Source: Leucobacter sp042726155 (GTDB lineage: Bacteria; Actinomycetota; Actinomycetes; Actinomycetales; Microbacteriaceae). From it: a stretch of 64,000 nt of DNA. Below, one piece after another: positions 59,397-64,000 of the stretch; the stretch's first letter is position 1; each line of letters begins with the position of its first letter. A program made the position numbers and the translations under genes. Under the pieces are notes generated by a model, which was not told the DNA's origin, ran no database searches, and saw nothing but the letters and a program-made list of their open reading frames with translations. Location of the stretch: positions 186,001 to 250,000 of the forward strand of contig NZ_JBHXHV010000004.1 in the NCBI RefSeq assembly GCF_042726155.1. The letters run 5' to 3'.

Positions 59397-60620
59397 TCAG
59401 CGCGAATTATCAGCGTTTTCAGCCTCGGAGAGCCAGCGCCCCGAGCGCATTACGTCGGTCACGCGGTGCTCCGAGCAGAGCACGACAAGGTCGGCCCTCA
59501 GCCCGGGCGTGAGGTCACCGACGCCGGTCCAGCCCAGCGCGCGCGCGGGCGTCGTCGCTGTCATCTGCACTGCGGCGCGAAGGGCCTCGGGGTTTACGGG
59601 CCCCGCGCCGAGTGCGGCCCTGAACAGGGCGTCCATCGTCGCGGTGCTCCCCGCAATGGCGCCGATCTCGTCGCCCGCCAGCCGCGCAACCCCGTCGCGC
59701 ACCTCGACGTCAAGCGCACCGAGTCGGTACGCCCCATCGCCACAGGCTGCGGCCGCCATCGCGTCGGTCACGAGGGCGACTCGCTCCGGCCCCGCGACAT
59801 CGACGACCCAGCGCATGAGGTCGGGGTGCAGATGCACGCCGTCGGCAACCAGTTCAAGGGTGACTCGCGGGTCGTTGAGCAGCGCGAGCACCGGGCCTGG
59901 CTCGCGGTGGTGCAGCGCCGGCATCGCGTTGAACAGGTGCGTGGCCACCGTCGCGCCCGCGTCGATCGCGCGCCGCGTCGTGTCGTAGTCGGCGTCGGTG
60001 TGGCCGATCGCGACCACCACACCGGCTTCCACGAACTGCTCGATTGCCGCCATGGCTCCCCGTAATTCGGGAGCGATCGTGACGAGCGAGACCCCGGTGG
60101 GCACAGCATTTCCCGTGCCGGACCGCCCGGCCGCCAGCAGCTCCGCGATCTCGGCGGCGTCGGGCGCGCGCAGCAGGGCGGGGTCGTGCGCCCCGGCCCG
60201 GCGCTGGCTCAGCCACGGCCCCTCGAGGTGGATCCCAGCGAAGTCGCCGTTCGCGACGAGCGGCGCGAGCATCGCGACGTCGTCGAGCAGTCGCTGCGGC
60301 GACGCCGTCACCAGACTCGCCATACTGCTGGTCGTGCCGTGGGCGAAGTGCGCGTCGCGCGAGCGGAGAGCCGCCCACTCGGTGCCGTCTGTGATGCCGG
60401 CTCCCCCGCCGCCGTGCACGTGCGCGTCGACGAAGCCGGGCACGACGGTGACATCGCCGAGATCGCGGGCCTGCGGATCCGGCGCCGCCCCGCCCCCGAC
60501 CGCGACGATCGAACTGCCCGCGATCGTCACCCAGCCGGGCTCGCGCACGGCATCAGCGGTGACGATGCGGGCCGCCGCGAGAGTGACACCGGGCGCAGGA
60601 GCACCGCCCTCCGCGGTCAC
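59397..60620 (-). CDS. nagA: N-acetylglucosamine-6-phosphate deacetylase
   Basis: A 407-residue amidohydrolase that removes acetate from GlcNAc-6-P. Motifs: GFVDAHVHGGGG (first metal site), IHLEGPWLSQRRAGAHDP (catalytic Glu region), AIGHTDADYD, ATHLFNAMPALHHREPG and LVTDAMAAAA with the catalytic Asp. The GTG start (60618-60620) overlaps the nagB stop. With nagB it converts GlcNAc-6-P to fructose 6-phosphate. The last codons end near the icd promoter region. Confidence 0.95.
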   Translation of the reverse strand: MTAEGGAPAPGVTLAAARIVTADAVREPGWVTIAGSSIVAVGGGAAPDPQARDLGDVTVVPGFVDAHVHGGGGAGITDGTEWAALRSRDAHFAHGTTSSMASLVTASPQRLLDDVAMLAPLVANGDFAGIHLEGPWLSQRRAGAHDPALLRAPDAAEIAELLAAGRSGTGNAVPTGVSLVTIAPELRGAMAAIEQFVEAGVVVAIGHTDADYDTTRRAIDAGATVATHLFNAMPALHHREPGPVLALLNDPRVTLELVADGVHLHPDLMRWVVDVAGPERVALVTDAMAAAACGDGAYRLGALDVEVRDGVARLAGDEIGAIAGSTATMDALFRAALGAGPVNPEALRAAVQMTATTPARALGWTGVGDLTPGLRADLVVLCSEHRVTDVMRSGRWLSEAENADNSR

Positions 60621-61399
60621 TGCGCGCCGCCCGACGGCAGCTGCTCCTGCACGTAGGCGTAGTAGTCGGCGAGTTCGAGCCGCGAGGCGGCCGCGCGATC
60701 AATTACGACCGTGGCATCGCGGTGCAGTTGCAGCGCGGTCGCCGGGCATACACTCGCGAGCGGGCCCTCGATCATGCGCGCGATCGCCTCAGCCTTTTGC
60801 TCGCCCTGCGCGACGAGCAGCAACTGTCGCGCCTGCAGAATCGTGCCGAGCCCCTGGGTGACGCAGTGCACGGGCACTTCCGCTTCGGTCGCGAAGAATC
60901 GGGCATTGTCGGCACGGGTCTGCGGGGCGAGCGTCTTGATGCGGGTGCGCGAGGCGAACGACGACGTCGGCTCGTTGAAGCCGATGTGTCCGTTTGCGCC
61001 GATGCCAAGCAGCTGCAGGTCGACGCCGCCGGCCGCCCGAATGCGCCGCTCGTAGTCGGCGCACGCGGCGTCCAGGTCGCTCGCGATGCCGTCGGGCACG
61101 TGCACGCGTTCGGGATCGAGCCCGAGCGGCTCGGTGACCATGTTCGCGATGACGGAGTGGTAGCTCTCGGGATGCGCGGGGTCGAGGCCGACGTACTCAT
61201 CGAGGGCGAACGCGCTGACGCGCGACGTGTCGAGCTGCCCCGCGCGCACCAGCTCGGCGAGCGCGGCGTAGATTCCGAGCGGCGAGGAGCCCGTGGCGAC
61301 GCCGAGCACGGCGCCGGCGCGGCGGCGAACCACTCCCGCGATTCGGTCGGCGGCGTACGCGGCTACCGCGCTGGGATCCTCCACAATGACGACGTCCAC
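60617..61399 (-). CDS. nagB: Glucosamine-6-phosphate deaminase
   Basis: A 260-residue enzyme converting GlcN-6-P to fructose 6-phosphate and ammonia. LGVATGSSPLGIYAAL binds the phosphate. FALDEYVGLDPAHPESYHSV contains the catalytic Asp and Tyr. GIGANGHIGFNEP and the C-terminal QGEQKAEAIARMIEGP follow. The GTG at 61399 has AAAGGGA upstream; the longer frame to 61552 is not supported. It is divergent from the GntR regulator and overlaps nagA. Confidence 0.95.
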   Translation of the reverse strand: MDVVIVEDPSAVAAYAADRIAGVVRRRAGAVLGVATGSSPLGIYAALAELVRAGQLDTSRVSAFALDEYVGLDPAHPESYHSVIANMVTEPLGLDPERVHVPDGIASDLDAACADYERRIRAAGGVDLQLLGIGANGHIGFNEPTSSFASRTRIKTLAPQTRADNARFFATEAEVPVHCVTQGLGTILQARQLLLVAQGEQKAEAIARMIEGPLASVCPATALQLHRDATVVIDRAAASRLELADYYAYVQEQLPSGGAQ

Positions 61400-61466
61400 A
61401 GCATCCCTTTCCGTGCGCGCTCCGATGTCGGAGCAATCGCAGCAGCGCCCGCCCGCGATCGCGAAA

Positions 61467-61482
61467 GGACTAGACCAATATT
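61467..61482. promoter_or_regulatory. dre-like operator between nagB and the GntR gene
   Basis: On the minus strand the region reads TTGGTCTAGTCC (61469-61480), matching the Streptomyces DasR responsive element core TGGTCTAGACCA at 10 of 12 overlapping positions. It sits in the 142-base divergent spacer next to a HutC-type regulator gene, where a GlcNAc-metabolism repressor would act. Confidence 0.6.
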
Positions 61483-61541
61483 CTCCCTTTAAGCTAGGTC
61501 CACGATCCCCGACTGTCAAGCGCGGCAAGCCCCTAGGAACC

Positions 61542-62261
61542 ATGACGAGCACGCCGAAGTACTACACGCAGAAGCTCCGCATCCTCGCGAGCATTGCCGA
61601 TGCGAAACCCGGCGACCCGATGCCGACCGAGCGCGAATTGGCGAGCCGGTTCGACACCTCGCGCACCACGATTCGGCAGGCGCTCTCCGAGCTCGTGCAC
61701 GAGGGCCGCATCGTGCGGGCGCACGGGCGCGGCACCTTCGTCGCGCAGCCGCCCGTGATTCACGTGCGATCTCTCACATCGCTGAGTGAGGATCTCACCG
61801 GGACCACCCTCGACAGCGTCGTACTCGAGGTGCGCGAAATCGTTGTGGGCGCTGAGGTCTCGGGCGATTCTGCGGCTCGCGCCGAGGTCGCGGCGGGGCT
61901 GGAACTCGATTCGGGCTCCGCAGTCACCCGCGTCGAGCGCGTGCGCACGAGCGATGGCGAGGCCCTGGCTCACGAGGTCGCGCATCTGCCGGGCACCTAC
62001 CCCGGCTTGGCGGGCGAACTCGCGAGTCGCGGCTCGCTGTACGCCACCCTGCGCGACGCGTACGACGTCGTACTGGCCTCGGCAGAAGACGAGATCGGCA
62101 CCGGACTCGCCGACCCAGACGACTCTGCGCGGCTCGGCATCGCGGTGGGGCAACCGCTGTTGCTGATCACACGCACGGCCCGATCCGGCACCGGAGTGCC
62201 GCTCGAATTCACGCGCTCGCGCTTCCGTGGCGACCGGTTCCGGTTTCTCGCCCGAAGCTGA
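61542..62261 (+). CDS. GntR/HutC-family regulator, probably of GlcNAc use (DasR/NagR-like)
   Basis: A 239-residue regulator. The winged helix (about 8-75) has GDPMPTERELASRFDTSRTTIRQALSELVHEGRIVRAHGRGTFVA in classical form. The C-terminal UTRA ligand domain has SLYATLRDAYDVVLASAEDEI and FTRSRFRGDRFRF. ATG 61542 has AGGAA upstream; longer starts would overlap nagB's promoter. It is divergent from nagB-nagA and next to a dre-like site, and members of this family sense GlcN-6-P or GlcNAc-6-P. Confidence 0.88.
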   Translation: MTSTPKYYTQKLRILASIADAKPGDPMPTERELASRFDTSRTTIRQALSELVHEGRIVRAHGRGTFVAQPPVIHVRSLTSLSEDLTGTTLDSVVLEVREIVVGAEVSGDSAARAEVAAGLELDSGSAVTRVERVRTSDGEALAHEVAHLPGTYPGLAGELASRGSLYATLRDAYDVVLASAEDEIGTGLADPDDSARLGIAVGQPLLLITRTARSGTGVPLEFTRSRFRGDRFRFLARS

Positions 62262-62386
62262 CGAGGCTCTCGCCCGCCAGAACGTGCGTGCTACGCTGGC
62301 CCCGTCCAACGACGGACAACCGGCAGCCGAGAGGCTGTCGACTTCACAACGGATCGTCCGGCACGTACCTGCCGGTGGAGGAAATC

Positions 62387-63481
62387 ATGGCAACAGTGAC
62401 GTTTGAACAGGTCTCCCGCGTCTATCCCGGGGCCACGCGGCCGTCGGTTGACGGACTCGAACTCGACATCGAAGACGGCGAATTTCTCGTGCTCGTCGGC
62501 CCCTCTGGCTGCGGCAAGTCGACGACGCTGCGCATGCTCGCGGGGCTCGAGGAGATCGATGGCGGGCGCATTTTGATCGGGGATCGCGATGTCACCGACA
62601 CCCCGCCGAAAGATCGCGATATCGCGATGGTGTTCCAGAATTATGCGCTGTATCCGCACATGACGGTCGGCGAAAACATGGGCTTTGCCCTGAAGATCGC
62701 GGGCACCCCGAAGGCGGAGCGCGAGGAGCGGGTGCGTGAGGCCGCGCGCATGCTCGACCTCGAGGAGTACCTCGACCGCAAGCCGAAGGCGCTCTCGGGC
62801 GGTCAACGGCAGCGCGTGGCGATGGGTCGCGCGATTGTGCGTCAGCCGCAGGTATTCCTCATGGATGAGCCGCTGTCGAACCTTGACGCCAAGCTGCGCG
62901 TGCAGACCCGCACTCAGATTGCGTCACTGCAGCGCCGACTCGGAATTACCACGGTCTACGTCACGCACGACCAGACCGAGGCGCTCACGATGGGCGACCG
63001 CATCGCGGTACTCAAGGACGGCGTGCTGCAGCAGGTTGGCACGCCCCGTGACCTCTACGGTGCGCCGGTCAACGTCTTCGTGGCGGGCTTCATTGGCTCC
63101 CCCGCGATGAACCTGCTGCCCGCGACACTCGTCGGAGAAGACGCACAGGCAGGATCGCTGACCGTTCCCATCGCAGCCGCCGTGCGCGAGCGGGCTACCG
63201 GTAGCGGGGTGACGCTCGGCATTCGCCCTGAGGACATGTCGCTCGCGGCTCCCGGCGAGCCCGGGCTGACCGTCGAGGTCGACCTGGTTGAGGAACTCGG
63301 CGCGGATGGCTACCTTTACGGGCGCATCGTGTCCGCGGGTGTCGAGGGCGTTGAAGGCGCGACCGTGGTCGCCCGCGTTGACGGCCGCACGCACCCCACG
63401 GCGGGCGACACTGTCGTGCTCGTGCCGATCGCCGAGCGCATCCACGTCTTCGACGCGGAGTCGGGCTCCCGCATCTCGTAG
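62387..63481 (+). CDS. Sugar ABC transporter ATPase, MsiK/UgpC type
   Basis: A 364-residue ATPase of the carbohydrate uptake group. Walker A GPSGCGKSTT, Q-loop MVFQNYALYPHMTV, signature LSGGQRQRVAMGRA, Walker B FLMDEPLSNLD and His in VTHDQTEA are intact, followed by the C-terminal regulatory (TOBE) domain with GIRPEDM. No permease or binding protein is adjacent, so like MsiK it may energise several sugar importers. ATG 62387 has GTGGAGGAA upstream. Proximity to the GlcNAc regulator suggests shared control. Confidence 0.92.
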   Translation: MATVTFEQVSRVYPGATRPSVDGLELDIEDGEFLVLVGPSGCGKSTTLRMLAGLEEIDGGRILIGDRDVTDTPPKDRDIAMVFQNYALYPHMTVGENMGFALKIAGTPKAEREERVREAARMLDLEEYLDRKPKALSGGQRQRVAMGRAIVRQPQVFLMDEPLSNLDAKLRVQTRTQIASLQRRLGITTVYVTHDQTEALTMGDRIAVLKDGVLQQVGTPRDLYGAPVNVFVAGFIGSPAMNLLPATLVGEDAQAGSLTVPIAAAVRERATGSGVTLGIRPEDMSLAAPGEPGLTVEVDLVEELGADGYLYGRIVSAGVEGVEGATVVARVDGRTHPTAGDTVVLVPIAERIHVFDAESGSRIS

Positions 63482-63489
63482 TCGGGCGG

Positions 63490-63615
63490 GGGGCGGGCTA
63501 CTCCCCGAGCCCCGCGCTCTTCCGCGCTCGCGCTCTCGCGCCTTCTGCGCCCTTCGCACCCTTCGTGCGCTTCGCGCTCTGCGCGCTCTTCGCGCTCGCT
63601 CTTTCTGCGCCTGTG
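63490..63615. repeat. GC-rich, strand-biased low-complexity tract
   Basis: Between the ATPase stop and the window end, 484 bases carry no convincing gene. This first part is made of imperfect CTTCGCGCTC-like units, strongly pyrimidine-rich on the plus strand. It may be a decayed repeat or a transcriptional barrier. Confidence 0.5.
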
Positions 63616-63622
63616 CGCTTTT

Positions 63623-63676
63623 CTGTGGTCGCAAATGATCCCTTCACCCAGCTGATCGGATCATTTGCGACCACAG
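63623..63676. repeat. Dispersed palindromic element, family 1 (copy 2)
   Basis: A perfect 19-bp stem (63623-63641 with 63658-63676) around CTTCACCCAGCTGATC. Compared with the copy at 37035-37090, the stem differs by one C:G to G:C exchange at matched positions and the centre differs only in its middle triplet. Confidence 0.85.
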
Positions 63677-63756
63677 TTGCGTGTGCCTGCGCCGCGCTCC
63701 CCCGACCGCGGCCTCACCCGGACCGCGGCCTCACCCCGCTGAGCACGAGTGTTGGC

Positions 63757-63820
63757 GCCGAGAACGAGGGGAAAATGGGCGAGAATTCCCTCGCGCTCGG
63801 TTGAGACCCTCGTGTTCACG
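63757..63820. repeat. Palindromic element with one left arm and two right arms (copy 2)
   Basis: The left arm (63757-63771, GCCGAGAACGAGGGG) faces two right arms at 63787-63800 (TCCCTCGCGCTCGG) and 63806-63820 (ACCCTCGTGTTCACG). The second right arm is 19 bases after the first, exactly as in the copy at 4634-4695. The arms are more diverged here. Confidence 0.65.
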
Positions 63821-63946
63821 GGGGGAGGCGGGCGGGCGCGGCGAGCACGAGCGGGCGAGCGGGCGAGCGCGCAAGGCGAGCGCGCGCGGTCACGGTTCGG
63901 TTACGGGGGCGAACTTTTACGCGCAGGGGTTGCTTTTAATTAGTTC

Positions 63947-63961
63947 GTTAGCTTTACTAAC
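63947..63961. promoter_or_regulatory. Operator-like palindrome before a truncated gene
   Basis: GTTAG-CTTTA-CTAAC is a 15-bp palindrome ending five bases before the ATG at 63966; a further TTAG lies six bases upstream. The AT-rich stretch from about 63930 also contains promoter-like TTTTAAT. It could serve a repressor of the gene that starts here. Confidence 0.5.
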
Positions 63962-63965
63962 TCTC

Positions 63966-64000
63966 ATGACGGTTGCAATGTCGCACCCCGGATTCAATTC
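63966..64000 (+). CDS. N-terminal start of a gene cut by the window edge
   Basis: An ATG at 63966 opens a frame reading MTVAMSHPGFN to the window end, directly after an operator-like palindrome. A second ATG is four codons on. Too little is present to name a family; position and operator would suit a sugar-regulator or transport gene. Confidence 0.4.
   Translation, partial: MTVAMSHPGFN

Noticed and set aside
63490..63900. Small genes in the GC-rich end region
   Set aside because: Open frames here are made of low-complexity Arg/Ala/Leu repeats and cross palindromes; none has a ribosome site or family resemblance.

Overview
The window is high-GC actinobacterial chromosome. The family content (L10 leader before rplJ-rplL, ffs beside dnaX-recR-lysC-asd, a PonA2-type penicillin-binding protein next to a metallophosphoesterase, GTG and TTG starts, many 4-bp stop/start overlaps) fits Microbacteriaceae, perhaps Leucobacter or a relative. 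The genus is an inference from gene content. I see no tRNA, rRNA, CRISPR array, insertion sequence or prophage.

Positions 1-23300 are mostly core. A RidA protein and a DUF4177 protein face a bifunctional penicillin-binding protein and its metallophosphoesterase neighbour. On the minus strand, in transcription order, come two multidrug-type ABC half-transporters, a membrane protein, the SRP RNA, a FAD oxidoreductase, dnaX, recR, lysC (with an internal start for the beta subunit) and asd. rplJ-rplL with their leader, an orphan OmpR-type response regulator, a YqaJ-type exonuclease, a PH-domain membrane protein and a flotillin/NfeD pair follow.

Positions 23500-30000 hold a peptide-importer operon (amidohydrolase, binding protein, permease, and one polypeptide fusing the second permease to both ATPases). 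Positions 30600-37000 carry PTS genes: HPr, enzyme I, a TetR regulator, a three-domain mannitol EII and mannitol-1-phosphate dehydrogenase.

Positions 38270-56400 are the most unusual part. Two parallel modules lie head to tail. Each has a divergent LacI regulator, an oligopeptide ABC importer (binding protein, two permeases, two ATPases) and at the operon end an Ntn-type C45 peptidase/acyltransferase. Module A also carries a close relative of the nylon-oligomer hydrolase NylC with the Asn-Thr self-cleavage site and the catalytic residues in place. An operator-like palindrome in front of module A and its lacI recurs in front of a PaiB-type FMN-binding protein, so these genes may form one local regulon. 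I infer an uptake-and-hydrolysis system for short amide oligomers or N-acylated peptides; the substrate is unknown.

Positions 56490-64000 contain an MFS exporter, icd, nagA-nagB with a divergent GntR/HutC regulator and a dre-like operator, and an MsiK/UgpC-type ATPase likely to energise sugar importers. The start of a further gene is cut by the window edge.

Several intergenic regions carry long palindromes. Two families occur twice about 26 kb and 59 kb apart; one shows a compensatory base-pair change, the other keeps the spacing of one left arm and two alternative right arms.
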